Virus record (IMG/VR): IMGVR_UViG_3300006751_000064
Location: 1 to 33,634 of that record
Source: a virus
Direction: 5' to 3' (one strand)
DNA length: 33,634 nucleotides
The position numbers and the translations under genes were made by a program. Positions 4,729 through 19,000 of this stretch are shown piece by piece (the stretch's first letter is position 1; every line of letters starts with the position of its first letter). The notes under the pieces are model-generated. The model searched no databases. It worked only from the letters and a program-made list of their open reading frames with translations, and was not told the DNA's origin.

Positions 4729-5130
4729 ATGCCTGCACAAAGGGTAACCAAAGCATTTAAAGATGTAAGTATGTCATTTAAGTATAACCCCTTAAGTGGT
4801 GATTTAATTGCTTTGAAGAATGAAAATGCTATTTCTCGTTCAATACGGAATATAGTAATGACTACTCCAGGCGAAAAGATTTTTGATCCTAATTTTGGTT
4901 CTAATATTAGTGATATTTTATTTGAAAATGTAGATGAAGTGTCTGCTATTTCAATTCGTGACGAAATTGAGAATTCTATCAAGAATTATGAACCAAGGGT
5001 TGAATTAATAGATGTGATTGTTGATCCAAACTACGATAATAACCAATTTGATGTATTAATTGCTTATCAGATCGTTGGTATTGACCTTCCACCTACCCAA
5101 TTAGAATTTGCGCTGCTCCCAACAAGATAA
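4729..5130 (+). CDS. gp25: Baseplate wedge subunit gp25
   Basis: At 133 residues it is almost the length of T4 gp25 (132). The hallmark block is present: PGEKIFDPNFGSNISDILFE around residues 47-66, then RDEIENSIKNYEPRVELIDV, matching the remembered T4 segment with FDPEFG, LFEN and NYEPR. gp25 belongs to the lysozyme-like EPR family found in contractile tails and type VI secretion (TssE). It binds the gp6 wedge and the start of the sheath. It is first in its operon, behind a late promoter, with no Shine-Dalgarno. Its TAA stop directly precedes the gp6 ATG. Confidence 0.95.
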   Translation: MPAQRVTKAFKDVSMSFKYNPLSGDLIALKNENAISRSIRNIVMTTPGEKIFDPNFGSNISDILFENVDEVSAISIRDEIENSIKNYEPRVELIDVIVDPNYDNNQFDVLIAYQIVGIDLPPTQLEFALLPTR

Positions 5131-7062
5131 ATGCCTCTTTTAAATTTCACAAGTCTGGATTTTGACCAGATTAAAGATATACTCAGAAATTATTTACAAG
5201 CTAATTCGAATTTCACGGATTATGACTTCGAAGGGTCTAATTTGGCGGCAATTTTGGACGTTTTAGCATATAATACCTACATTACTTCATATAATGCTAA
5301 CATGATCTCTAATGAGGTCTTCATTGATAGTGCAACTTTAAGAGAAAACGTTGTTGCACTTGCTAGAAACATCGGATATATCCCCAGATCAAGAAAAGCA
5401 TCCACATCAAAGATTAAATTCACTGTAGAACCAGGTATTACACCTCCACCATCAACTATAACACTAAAAAAAGGACCAGTTACGAGTACTGGTAACCAAT
5501 ATGGTGGTGATTCCTTTGTTTTTGGTATAACTAAGGACATTTCTAAACCAGTTATTGATGGAGTTGCCTATTTTTATGATGTAGAGGTGTCTGAAGGCAC
5601 ACTTGTTGAGCAAATGATGGAATTTAAGTCAAGTAATGCTAATCAGAGGTTTATTTTATCAAATGCAGGCATTGATCTTGAAAGTTTACAGGTTTATGTA
5701 AGACCAAGTTCAACTTCTTCACTATTATCCACGTATACTAGACAAGATAGTCTGTTTGATGCCGCAAGTTCGACTGCAATTACTGGAAAATCGCTTATAT
5801 ACTACATTCAGGAGATAGAAGACGAGCAATATGAGATTATTTTTGGTGATGGGATTTTCGGAAAGGCACTAGAAGACGGAAATATCGTTGAAGTTGCTTA
5901 TATTTTAAGTAATGGGTCCGAAGGAAACGGTGTTTCTAATATGAGTTTCAGTGGAAGACTAACTTATAACAGAAATGCATTAGAAAATGTCGTTACAAGC
6001 GGAATTTCATTAATTACTGCCAATAATCCATCGAGTGGTGGAGAAGAAATAGAGAGTATTGACTCTGTTAAGAAGTATGCACCCCAAATTTATGCTACTC
6101 AGAACAGAGCATTAACTGCAAATGACTACGAAATTCTAATTCCTGCTAAAATTTATCCTGAAACAGAGTCAATTTCGGTATTTGGCGGTGAAGAATTAGT
6201 TCCACCACAATATGGAAAGGTTTTTATTAGTATAAAACCCCGAACAGGTGATTTTGTACCTAATGCAATTAAAGAAAACATCAAAAGAGACCTTAAAAAG
6301 TATGCTGTTGCTGGAATTGTACCAGAAATCTTAGACCTTAAGTACCTTTATCTTGAAGTTGATAGTAATGTTTACTACAATTCAAGTCTTGCTCCAAATC
6401 CTATGTTCGTTTCTTCAACGATAATGAACAATATTAACAAATATGCTCAATCAGCAGAGATGAATAAGTATGGAGCAAGGTTTAAATACAGTAAATTCTT
6501 GAAAATTATTGACCAAGGACATGAAGCAATCACTTCTAACATTACTACAATCCAAATAAGAAGAGATTTGAGGTTAGCAATCGACCAATTTGCTGAATAT
6601 GCAGTCGATTTTGGTAATAGATTCCATATTGCTTCTATGGATGGATATAATCTTAGGTCTAGTGCCTTTAGAGTACTGGATTTAGAACCCGAAGTTTACT
6701 TATATGATGTTCCAAATGCTGATAAAAAGACCGGAAGTATTAATTTATTCTCTTTAGACTCTCCTGGATCGACTACTCCAACAATTCAAAGACAAAATAT
6801 TGGGTTAGTTGACTATACAAAGGGTCGTATTACGTTAAATCCAATCAACATTACCTCTGGAAAAGAGAAAGATAACCAGCAAATTCTGGAAATTTCAACA
6901 ATTCCTGAATCAAATGATGTTATTGGATTACAGGATCTTTATTTGCAACTAGATAGTAGTAATGTAGAGATGATTGTTGATGAAATTGCCTCTGGCGCAG
7001 ATCCATCAGGTTCAACTTACACTGTTACCCCAAGTTATAACAAGAGCAAGATTGTAAGATAA
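5131..7062 (+). CDS. gp6: Baseplate wedge subunit gp6
   Basis: A 643-residue protein, close to T4 gp6 (660), directly abutting gp25. The conserved N-terminal block LNFTSLDFDQIKDILRNYL (residues 4-22) leads into SNLAAILDVLAYNTYITSYN and ENVVALARNIGYIPRSRKA. This is the baseplate J-like family pattern shared by contractile-tail wedges. The middle has a beta-rich insert with FGDGIFGKALEDG (about 247-259) and ALTANDYEILIPAKIYPE, also typical of the family. gp6 dimers form the ring that joins the six wedges around the hub. No SD is present; translation probably follows from gp25. The C-terminal region (residues 530-643) is beta-rich. Confidence 0.95.
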   Translation: MPLLNFTSLDFDQIKDILRNYLQANSNFTDYDFEGSNLAAILDVLAYNTYITSYNANMISNEVFIDSATLRENVVALARNIGYIPRSRKASTSKIKFTVEPGITPPPSTITLKKGPVTSTGNQYGGDSFVFGITKDISKPVIDGVAYFYDVEVSEGTLVEQMMEFKSSNANQRFILSNAGIDLESLQVYVRPSSTSSLLSTYTRQDSLFDAASSTAITGKSLIYYIQEIEDEQYEIIFGDGIFGKALEDGNIVEVAYILSNGSEGNGVSNMSFSGRLTYNRNALENVVTSGISLITANNPSSGGEEIESIDSVKKYAPQIYATQNRALTANDYEILIPAKIYPETESISVFGGEELVPPQYGKVFISIKPRTGDFVPNAIKENIKRDLKKYAVAGIVPEILDLKYLYLEVDSNVYYNSSLAPNPMFVSSTIMNNINKYAQSAEMNKYGARFKYSKFLKIIDQGHEAITSNITTIQIRRDLRLAIDQFAEYAVDFGNRFHIASMDGYNLRSSAFRVLDLEPEVYLYDVPNADKKTGSINLFSLDSPGSTTPTIQRQNIGLVDYTKGRITLNPINITSGKEKDNQQILEISTIPESNDVIGLQDLYLQLDSSNVEMIVDEIASGADPSGSTYTVTPSYNKSKIVR

Positions 7063-7065
7063 CAC

Positions 7066-10000
7066 ATGGCAACCAAAAGAGTTCAACTTAACAAGATTGT
7101 AAGGGATCAGATGCCCTCTCATATTAGAGAGGACAACCCTTTAGTTGGTGAATTTTTAAGTCAATATTATCAGGGCCAAGAATATCAAGGTGGTCCGTTA
7201 GATATAATTCATAATCTGGATTCTTATATTCAGTTAAACAAGTCAGGAAGTCTTGTTGGATTCACAACAATTATGAATCCGGTTGGACTATTTGATACGG
7301 AAATCAGTGTTAAGAGTACTCAAGGATTTCCAGATAGTTATGGATTAATTCAGATTGATGATGAGGTTATTACATATACAGGAATAGGAACTACTGCATT
7401 TAAAGGATGTGTTCGTGGTTTTAGTGGAATTACTTCATTCAGAAACCCAGATGAACCTGAAGAATTTATTTTTACAGTTTCTGCAGCATCAACTCATGCA
7501 GTTGGAGTTGGAACTTCTGGTGGTCAAGTATTAAATTTAAGTTCAAGATTTTTAGAAGAATTTTTAAGGAAGTCTAAGCAACAATTCTTACCAGGATTCC
7601 AAAAAGATTTAAATCCATCACTAAATCAAGCTCAGTTTATTCGACATTCGCAAGATTTTTATAATGCCAGAGGAACTGATGAAGGATTCAAAATTATGTT
7701 TAAAAGCCTCTTTAATGAAGAGGTTGATATCATCAGACCAGCAGATTATGTAATCTCACCATCTGATGCTAATTATAGGAAAACTCGTGATATGATCGTG
7801 GAACCCATTCAGGGGGACCCGAATGACTTAGTGAACAAAACGCTCTTCCAGGACCCTGTAGAGAACCTCTCACGGGCATATGGACCTATCTCTATGGTAG
7901 AGAGGATTAGGGTTGGTCTTTTAACAGATACTTATTATAAGATAAGTGTTGATGCGTCTTTTGGTACTAAGGATGGATCTACTGAACTACTATACGGTAC
8001 ATTTGGTGTACATGCTAATTCTAGAGCAGTTGGATCTGTTAGTGTAGGGCAGACATATATTGACGTTGATTCTACCATTGGATTTCCCCAGAAGGGTGGT
8101 TTAACCTTTAAGTATAAAAATGGTACTACTGGGATATGTACATACTCTTCAACAAATATTACTCAGTTCTTAGGAGTCGCTGGAATAACGACTACAATCA
8201 AGAATACAGAACCTATTAAGCAAAATGCCTTTGCCTATGCTTTAGGGCAAGCAGACAGCACTGCAGGGGTCTCTACGGACGGTTTAAGAGTAAGAATCAC
8301 ATCAGTACTACATGACGTAGAAGTACCAAAGACCTTTTATCAGAAGAAAGGATCTAGGATTAAATTAAAGTCTTTAGGAAAGGTTGCACATATAGATGAT
8401 CATAAGTCAAATAATTGGATTTATAATATTTCACCAAGATATAATGTTAATACAATAACTCTACAAGATGCTTCTAACAATACTTATGAAGTAACAACTG
8501 AGGATTTCCATCGAATTAGAATTGGTGATGTGTTAACTGTGAACACTAAGGATAGTTCATTAGACACTACCTATACTGTAACTGACGTAATGAGTAATCT
8601 CATTTTACGTATCAGGGGTGCTGCTATAGGCAATTTGTCTGCAGTAGACAGTATAACAAAAACTATTAAGAAACCTACTTCAACTTTACATCCACATTTA
8701 AACAATTATACTGCAAATATTCAGAATGTTTATATTACAGAAGTTGGATATGCTCATACACAATATACTACAAAGAATTTAGTAGCATCTAATTCACTAC
8801 CATCCTTTAGTGATTCTACTTTAGAACCAAATACTCAAAAAATTACTCTTTCTGGTACTTTTAATGGTTCTGATACGATTATTGGTATAACAACCGGTAC
8901 TCATGATCATAACTTCTTTACTGGAGATGCAATTTACTATACACCACAGAAAGCAGCAAATGGAACCATTATGAGTTTCATGTTTGATGGTGGTAATGGT
9001 GGAGAAGGTCTTTATTTTATAGAAAGAATTAATCATAACGACATAAAGTTAGCAAAATCAAATTCCAACCTTTATGATGGAAATTATGTAACAATATCAC
9101 AAGCGACTGTTCAAACTACTGTCACAAATAATACTTTTGAGAAGTATGATTTCCATAATAAGCAAGTTTTACCACAAAAACTCTTAAGGGAATTTAGTAT
9201 TCCTGTTTATGATGGAAAGAAATATGAAACAACCATTGGTTATAATGGAATGTTGATTAATGGTGTTGAGGTTATAAGTTATAAGTCAAAAGATCTAGTT
9301 TATTACGGAACACTTAAAAATATCAATGTTACTGGTGGTGGATACAATTATGATGTTATGACTCCTCCATTCTTAGCTGTTAATGATGGTGTTGGAGTAG
9401 GTGCTACTGGTTATGTCTCAACTAAAGGAAGTTTTGCAGAAATTAGAGTTCTAGACCCTGGATTTGATTATACGGAAGTTCCTACAATATCAATTAGTGG
9501 TGGTAATGGAGAAGGTGCCACCGCAGAATGTAAGGTATCAACTGTACCTCATCAAGTTGTCTTTAATGCAGGTCCTCTTTCTCAAACAGTTGCTATAACC
9601 ACTACTGTAGTTAAGAATAGTCTTGGAATTAATACTGAGGGTAATTACAACGTTGGATTTTTAACATATCACAAATTCCGTAATTATGAGAGAGTTATAT
9701 ATGATACATTTGGAGAGAAAGCACTTTCTGGATTTGACACAGGAGCATTTTATTATGTTAACACAACTCAACCTGATGGAACAGCTAATGCTAATGGAAC
9801 TTGGGTTGGTAATACTGGTTATACGTGGTATGAAAATAAAACTGTAAGATTACACACAGATTTAAATGAGTGTATCGCTGGTGTTAATACATTACCGTTT
9901 AATGGTTTTGGTGAAGGCAACCATGTATTAAGATCTTTAAATGGAAAAGCACAAGTAACTAGTATTAAGGTTACTGATCCAGGTGAAGGATATGAGAATA

Positions 10001-13000
10001 AGCATAAGACTTGTGGACCAACTGGTATTAATACCGCACTTGATATTATAACAATATGGAATCATGATTATAAATCTGGAGAAGTTATTGAATATAAATC
10101 AGATCCTGATGGTGTTTCTATTGAAGGTCTTTCTAGCGATAAAGAATATTATGTTAATGTTCTGGATCAGAACTCATTTAAACTATCTACGGTTGGTATA
10201 GGAACTACTGTAAAAGATTTCTATTATAAGACCAAGCAGTATGAAAATTTAAGATCTGTTGGGTTAGCAACTCATAATTTCAATTATCCTCCAATTAAGG
10301 TAGAAGTAAGTGGAATTGTTGGTATTGATTCAATAGAAGGAAAAACTTTCGAATGTATTCCTCAACCACTTGTTCGGGGAGAGATTACGTCTATTCATCT
10401 AACTGATAATGGTGTTGGATATGGTGCTTCTGAGATATTGAATTTCAATAGGCAACCACGAATTGATATGTACACTGGAAGAAACGGTGAGTTAATGCCA
10501 ATTGTACATAATGGAGAAATTATTGACGTTGCTATTAATAATAGAGGTGATTCTTATAACACTCCACCTGCAATTTCTGTTGTTGGTGTTGGAACTGGTG
10601 CTGAATTGGTCCCAGAAATTGTTGATGGTAAAATTGTAAATGTTAAGATTAACAAAAAGGGAGTTGGTTATGGTGTATCTACAACTGCTCTTAATGTAGA
10701 ACCAGCTGGAGAATATGGAATTTTCCTTGCAGATCTTGATACATGGCAAGTAAATGAGGTTCAAAAGAACTATGCAAACATTGATGGTTCTGATGTTTTC
10801 TTAGAAAAAGCATTAAGAGGTAATCAGGAACTAGAATGTTCATATGCATATGCACCTAGGAGTTTAAGAAAGGTCATTTACCAAAATGATGCCGTAGGTG
10901 ATCAATTATATGGTATAGAAGATTTATCCCTTTTAAATGGATTAACGGAAGAGGATAAGAGTAGGCATTCTCCTATTATTGGTTGGGCTTATGACGGTCT
11001 TCCAATTTATGGTCCTTATGGATATGAGAATAGTAGTGGTGGCGGTATTACACAACTTAGATCTGGATATTCCGTAGATTATAAGGAACACAGACCTCCT
11101 CTCGGTGTTTTTCCAGCAGAATTCTTCTTAGAAGACTTTACTTGGAATAGTTCAACTGATGAAAAGTATCTTGATGAGAATAATGGACGATATGGTATAA
11201 CTCCTGAATTTCCAAAGGGAACATATGCATATTTCTCTACATTCGACACTACACTAACATCGGGCAACTTACCATCAGGTGCTCCTGATCCTTTTGTTAA
11301 TTATAAGAGACCTGCTTTCCCATATCTACTTGGAAAGTATTATGGTGCTCAACCAAATAATTTTAATACCTTATCAAGGAATAACCAAGAAGAAATTAAC
11401 TTAAATCAAACCTCTTGGGTTAGAAATACTGAACCTTATGAATTATTACAAGATGATAGTTATTATGATTATGTAAAACAATCTTATAAGTACATAGATC
11501 AGGAAACCATTGTTAAGTATGCGGAAGAAGGGTCAATTGATAAAGTTGGAATTGTTACTGGAGGAAAGAATTATGCAATTGGCGATCAACTTATTTTTGA
11601 AGATAAAGTTGCTGATAACTTTGGTGCAGTAGCGAAAGTTTCAAAAGTTGTTGGACCAGGAATTGGGACAATAAAAGTAACTAATACTAAGTTGGTAAAT
11701 ATTGAACTTTATCCTTCTGATAGGGATAAGTGGTTTGTTGGATTCCATACAACACCAGTAGGTATTCAGAATAATGATTTGGTCTATCTTGCTGGAATTA
11801 ATACTACAAATTCTGGACTTGCTGGTAGAAGTTTTAAAGTTGGAATTTCATCTGGTCAATGGATTGTAACACGAGCAATCGGTACAATAGCGGCTACAGG
11901 AATTGTTACTTACTTTAATATTGCGGGTGCTTTACCTAATCCAAATGATAAATTAAATACTCAAGAAATAAGAGAAAATGATATTTTAAGAATCGGTGCA
12001 GGTACTACTACAGTATCAACTGATATTGGTTATCAAGAACAAGTTAAAGTATTAAAAGTTGATAAGCGCAGTTCCAGAATCAGAGTCTTAAGACAATATA
12101 ACGATACGGTAGGAATTGCTCATACTATTAGAACAGTTGTAAATGAAGATCCTAGGTGTTTCTTGATTAATGCTGGATTTAGTACATCATTTGATGGCAA
12201 TATTCAACATGAATATTACTTTGATCCAAGAGAATCTGTTGGATTAAGTACAGTTGCTGGAGTTGGAATTGGAACTACTACAATTATTGAAAATCCTGGT
12301 GGTGGAAGATCCAAAGTTTTCCTTCCTGCAAGATCAATTTATCTACCAAATCACAAATTAAATACTGGTGATCAAGTATATTATAATAGAAATACTGGAA
12401 ATTCTATAGGTATTGCTACAAATGCTTCTAATACTGGTAGTGTTAATCCATATACAACAAATCTTCCTGAAAATGTACCCCTGTTTGTTGCAAGACTTGG
12501 TGATGATTATATTGGATTATCAACAGTTAGAGTAAGTATTGGTAATTCAGGTGGTACGAATTCTTATGATACTTATGTTGGGGCTGCTACATCAACCAAA
12601 GATCAAGGTTTACTTTTCTTCTTAGGTATTGGAACGGGTAGATATCATAGTTTGAGTGTGAAATATGCAGATACTGTAATTGCAGGTATAGAGAAGAATT
12701 TAATAACAGTTTCTACTGCTGGTACTCATGGATTAAGTCATTACGATGATGTCTATCTTACCGTTGATGCTGGAATTTCTACAAATGTACCAATCAAATA
12801 TAATAAAACAAATAGAAAGTTAATTGCTAGAACTTTAGATTTTACTGCTTCTGGTATTACAACTGCTACTGCAGAAGAGGGTGTTGTATCTGCAATTGAA
12901 ATCTTGAAGCATGAATTGCATACTGGAGAAAGAGTTATTCATACCTCTACAGATCCTGCTGATGGATTAATAAATGACGAAGAGTATTTTGTATATGTTA

Positions 13001-16000
13001 TCAATAAGGATAAGATTAAATTATGTGGTAGTAGATTCCAAGCATATCAGAGAAGACCTAAATTTATTCCCATTCAGGGTTCAAAATCTGGAATGCTTAA
13101 TGTGGTTAATCCACCATTAGAATTCTATAAGAATGGTACCGTAACCTTTGATCTATCAGATTCTTCTTTGTCTTATACTCAAGGAGCAACGGTATATCCT
13201 GCGTTCTCTTTCCATCTTTATAAGGATTCAAACTTTGTTCATGAATATGATAGTAATGAGATGGAAACAACATTTAATGTTGTTAGAACAGGTACAGTGG
13301 GAATTGACGGTAAGTTAACATTAACGGTTAATCAATATACTCCAAAAGTACTTTATTATAATTTGGTTGCAAATACTTCAGTAGACAATCTTCAAGTCAA
13401 TAAAGAACTTGTATTAGATACAAAGATTGAAGGAAATAATCTTATTTCAATTAAAGGAAGTCGTTATGCTGGTCAATTTAGTATTCTTGCTACTTCTCCC
13501 AATACTTTTGAATATGATATAAAGCAGTATCCTGAAGTTCCTGAATATACTGCTCCTTCTTCTAAATTAGACTACGAAACAACTTCAAAAACTGCTTATG
13601 GTTCTATTGGATATGTTGCTCTTGCTGATAAGGGAAGAGGATATAAGAGATTACCTGGAATTACAACTGTAAGTACTAAATCAGGATCAGGTGCTCTTTT
13701 AGAAGCTTCTAGTGAGACAATTGGAAAAATTAAGACTACAGAGATAGAAAATATTGGTTTTGATTATCCATGTGATTTCACAATGAGACCACAATCGAAA
13801 CTTCCTCAGATTATTAAGATTGAAGCACTATCTGGACTTAAATTTGTTGGTATTACCTCTTATGGTAGAGGATATAATCAACCACCAGCATTAGTTGTTC
13901 TTGATGGTGTTACTAGGAAGAAAATTGATGATGTTGACTTAAGATATAATTTGGAGACACCAGATGAACCTGGATATGTTGATATCATTCAAAACACTTA
14001 TGGATTATCTAATGTAACTCCATTCATTGTTCCTGTAAACAATCCAAATGGAATTAGAGTCACTAATCTTGTTTATGATTCATCAACTGATAAAGTAACG
14101 GCAACATTAAAGGTTGCATACAGTATTCGTGACAATTTTCCAATCGAAATAGGAGATAAACTATTTGTAGAGAATGTTAGTGTTGGTATTGGTTCGACTG
14201 GTCAGGGATATGACTCACAGTACTACGATTATCAGGCATTTGAGGTTGAATCTGTTCATCCAAATCTAGGTAATGTTGGTATTGTAACGTATAGTATGAA
14301 TGGTTTAGTTCCATCGGGTGCAATACCTGGAAACTTTAATTCTGCGTTATCGTCTGGTATACTGGTTCAAGAGAAATTCTTCCCACAATTTAATCCTCAA
14401 TTAAAACCCAATGTCTTTAATGCTAATGAGGTTGTTAAATCTGAAAGTAGTACTGGTCCAGTACAGGGTCTTGCATATGAGTGGGATGCTGCAAGTAGAT
14501 GGTTGACTGTTGAGGCTTCTAATGATTTTGAAGTTGGTAAGTTAATCGAATCTTTGGACTCTGGTGCTAAAGGAATTATTAAAGAAATTGTTCTCACATT
14601 TGATACAAATTATCTTCTGGATTACTATTCTTTAGTTGATAATGGTTGGGAATATAATACTGGATTCTTAAACGATCCTTTACAGAAAGTGCATGATAAT
14701 GAGTATTATCAGAGTTTCTCATATGCTGTTAAATCTAGAGTTTTCTATGATAAGTGGAAAGATATTGTTAATACTTTAAATCATACTGCAGGATTCCAGA
14801 AGTTTAGTCAACTCCAAGTTGAATCTAAACTTCCTGATGGAAATGCAACGGATTTGCGGGTTGGACTTGCTGGAACTGTTACCGGTATTATAAATCTTCA
14901 GAATGAAGAGAGTTTGCATAATATTAATAGTTTTGACCTAGTTACAGAGAATTTAAAAGATAGGGATCCTGCTGCTGGATTCTTCTCAGATGAAGTTACC
15001 TTCCAGAATCGTATTCTAATTGATTACGCTGAATCTGTTGGAAACAGGGTTTTAAAAATAGATGATCTGAGTCCACAATTTAGAAGTAGACCACGACTAG
15101 AACCTTGGATGGAAGTTGGTAGATGGGATATTTCCAATAATAAAGAAAATAGGTTTATTGTTTATATACGAGATAGGTTATTTACCCAAGAAAGACAAAT
15201 AATGATGGTCAATGCATTGTACGATCCTCTTAGTGGATATTCAATGTCTAACCAATATGGTGCTGTTGATACTGTGGTTGATTTGGGTCAAATGGATACT
15301 GTTGTTGATGGCGATGAAGCAATTTTACAATTCCATCCAAGAAAGTACGAATTTAACAATTATAATGTAATTTCTTTATCATACAATTTAGATGAACTTG
15401 GACTCACAACTTCTTTAACAGCAGTTGGTAGTACTACAATTGGTTCATCAGCAACACCTCCAGGAGCACTGGTTAGCATTGGCGCATCGGTTGTTCTGGG
15501 ATCAGGTGGAACAGAAGTAGAAATTTGTACAGTTGGTACAGCATCTACTACTGGTATTGCTTTAACTACTACTGCTGCTGGTACCCAACAGAATCAATTA
15601 TTTAATCCTAGATCTGCTAAGATTATTGTTTCTGTAGCAACAACTAACGATACTGCTGAATATACTGAAATAAGTATGATTCATGATGGTACGAATGTAG
15701 AATGGCATGATTATGGGCAATTAAGCATTCATTCTAGAAGAGATCCATTAGTTGGTGGTTCTTTAGGAACTTTCCGACCATACTTAGTTGGAGTTGGAAC
15801 TACTGCGTCATTAAGAGTTGGATATACACCAAATGCAGGCATTCAGACTGCATGGGTTAATACAATGACTATCGGGTTCTCATCAGAATCATTTACTGGA
15901 ATAGGAACATATGGACTGAAGAATGGTCAAATGATTTCTAAATCTACTTCAATTGCTTCTGCTGGTGTTGGTCAAACTGTTGGTATTGCGAGTTATATTA

Positions 16001-19000
16001 ACGAATTTGATGGTGCATATTGTATCGTTCAGGTTAAAGATACAACTAATGATAGATATGAGTTCTGCGAAGTTATGATGGTAGACGATGATACAAGTGT
16101 CTATCTAACTGAGTATGGAAATTTACAAATTGGTTCAGGTGCATTCCTTGGAATAGGTACTATTGGTGGAAAGAGAACAGGTACTGTTTCGGAATTAACT
16201 TATACTCCACCTGCTAATACTGCAGTAGAAGTTAAGACCTTTATTAATGCACTTAAAGTTGAAGAAAATTCTGCAGATCCTGCATTAGTAGAACTGCAAA
16301 GTGGTTCTATTAGAAGTGGATTTGATATCTATGATGGAACTTTCTATAGTAAAAAGACAGAATTTGATATTTTACATGGTGGTAATGAAGTCTTTAGAAG
16401 GAATTTTAATGCAGTTGATACGGAAATTATTAGTTTAACCAATAATACAATTGCTCTTCCAGATCATTATTTTGTATCTGGCGAAGAAGTTGTATATACG
16501 GTTAAAGATTCTGGAGAAGCAACAGGTATTGGTACTACTGGAAAGGCTATTGGAATTGCTGCTACGTATTTCCCTGGTATTGGGGCAACGTTAACATACT
16601 TACCATCATCAGTTTTTATTATTAAGAAGAGTGAAAGTTCAATTCAATTCGCAAGAAGTGCTCAAGATGCACTAGTAAATCCACCAGTTCCTATAGATTT
16701 CACAACAGTTGGTATTGGAACTTCTCATAGTGTTAAATCTAGGAATGGAACTGAAAATACAAGAGCATTGATAGCGATTGATAATATTATTCAGTCACCT
16801 ATTGTATCAAGTGGTATTGCTGCTTCTTTATCACAAGACCTTGGTGCTTCCGAAGATGTTGCATATTTCACAGGAATAACATCTTTCTATAGTGGGGATG
16901 ATGTCAAAGTTGATGATGAGATGATGAAAATCGTCCAGATTGGTTATGGATCCACTAATGGGGTTAAAGTTCATCGTCATTGGTTAGGAACTAATATTGT
17001 AGGACATTCATCTCATGCGAAAGTTACCAAACTTTCTGGTGATTATAATATTATTGGAAATCAACTTAGTTTCTCTGATGCACCGTATGGTAACGAACCT
17101 CCTGTAGGATATTCAACAAGTCGTCCTAATGATAGAGATTGGGTTGGGATAACAACATACTCTCATTTCAGTGGAAGAGTCTTTATGCGTTCTGGTGTTA
17201 AAGGATCTGATTATGATGCTTATACTACCAATTATGTACTTGATGATATTTCTCAACAATTTAATGGTCAACGTAAGACTTTCTCATTAGAAGTAGATGG
17301 AAGTACTGTTACTGGAATTTCAACACAGAATGGTATTGTTCTAGTTAATGGTATATTACAAGGTTCTGGAGATTTGAGTGATTATACTTTATCTGAGATT
17401 TCTGGAATTACCTCAATTACATATACAGGAACTGCTGCTTCTGTGCAGTATGATGTAAATAACGCCAATATTCCTGTTGGTGGTCTTATTGTTTCAGTTG
17501 GTTCAACTGAAGGGTTTGGTTACCAACCATTAGTTAGTGCTGGTGCAACCCTCCACTTCAATAACATAGGTGTTGTTACTGCTGTTAGTATTGGTAATAG
17601 TGGATCTGGTTATAGAGTACTGCCAGGTAATGTTGGGGTTGGATCAACTGCACCAGGTGGTGTTGGTATTGCAACAGTTGTTAAAGTTGGTGTTGCTCTT
17701 TCCACTACAGGTAATCCAACAATTCAATATATTGGAACAGCAGCGGTTCATAATGGTGCTGTTGTAAGTATTGCTATTACTCAAACTAATCCAATTTCTG
17801 GAATAGGTACTCAAAATCCAGGAACAGTTGGAACGGGTCAGTCAACATTTAATGCAATAATAGATAATCCAATACCTTATCAAGATATTCCTCTTTGGTA
17901 TAGTTCTTCTTCACCAACTGGTGGTATTGGTACCTTAGCAAGAGCTAATGTTAAAGTTAGTCAAGGATCTAGTATAATCGATTTTGAAATTACAAGTCTT
18001 GGATATGGTTATGGTGCTGGTCAGATATTAACATTACCGACAAGAGATACTTCTCCTGGACTTGCTTATGCAGATGGACAATGTGTTGTAGGAATTCCTA
18101 CAGTATCTGGTGGAACCGTTAGCGAATTTAAGTTAACCTTAGAGAAGGTTAAGCATGATGAATTTAATATGTGGACTATGGGAGAACTTGATGCACTTGA
18201 TGATTTTTCAAGTTACTTTGATGGTGCTAGAAAATCGTTCCCAATTACTTTAGGTGGAGAATCATATGCTATTCAAGGAAGAAAAGGATCGAATATATCG
18301 ATTCAAGAAACTATTATTCTTACTATTAATGATGTTCTACAGGTACCTGGTGAAGGATTCGTCTTTAATGGTGGTGCAAGCATAACTCTTAGTGAAGCAC
18401 CAAAAGTAGGAGATACTTGCAGATTCTTCTTCTATAGAGGAACTGGTGGTGAAGATGTGAAGGATAGAGATATTGTTGAAACAGTTAAGATGGGTGATGA
18501 TCTAGTATTATCATATGATCGTAAGTTTAATGGTACACGAGATCTTCTTCAGTTCCCAAGAACTGTTTCAGAAGTTAAATCTTCTGACCAGGTTGATACT
18601 AACCAGTACTTTGGATATGGATTAGGGGATGATGATACTGAAGTAAGACCTGTTAATTGGATGAAGCAACTTGAAGATAAGTATATTGATGGAAGAATTG
18701 TTCGTAAAGATCGTCCTCTACAAGAACCGAATATCTTCCCAACCGCATATCTAATTCAACCTATTGGTGTTGGATCTACAGCGGTTTGGGTTGATAATTG
18801 CAAACCAATGTTTGATCCTGAGAATGAGAACCCAATTAATAGAGATTTCCAGAAGGATATTGAGATTGTAAATGCAAGTAGTCATTATGATAAGTTTGCA
18901 GGTGCAGCTGGAACGTCAGTAGTTTCTGCTGCAGGTACTGTGTCCTCGATTACTTTATCGACTGGTGGTAAAGGGTATAGTATTGCTCCAGAAGTTAGAA

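Noticed and set aside
17570-17767. 65-residue plus-strand frame inside the giant gene
   Set aside because: Leucine/valine-rich out-of-frame reading of glycine/valine codons; no RBS and no context.
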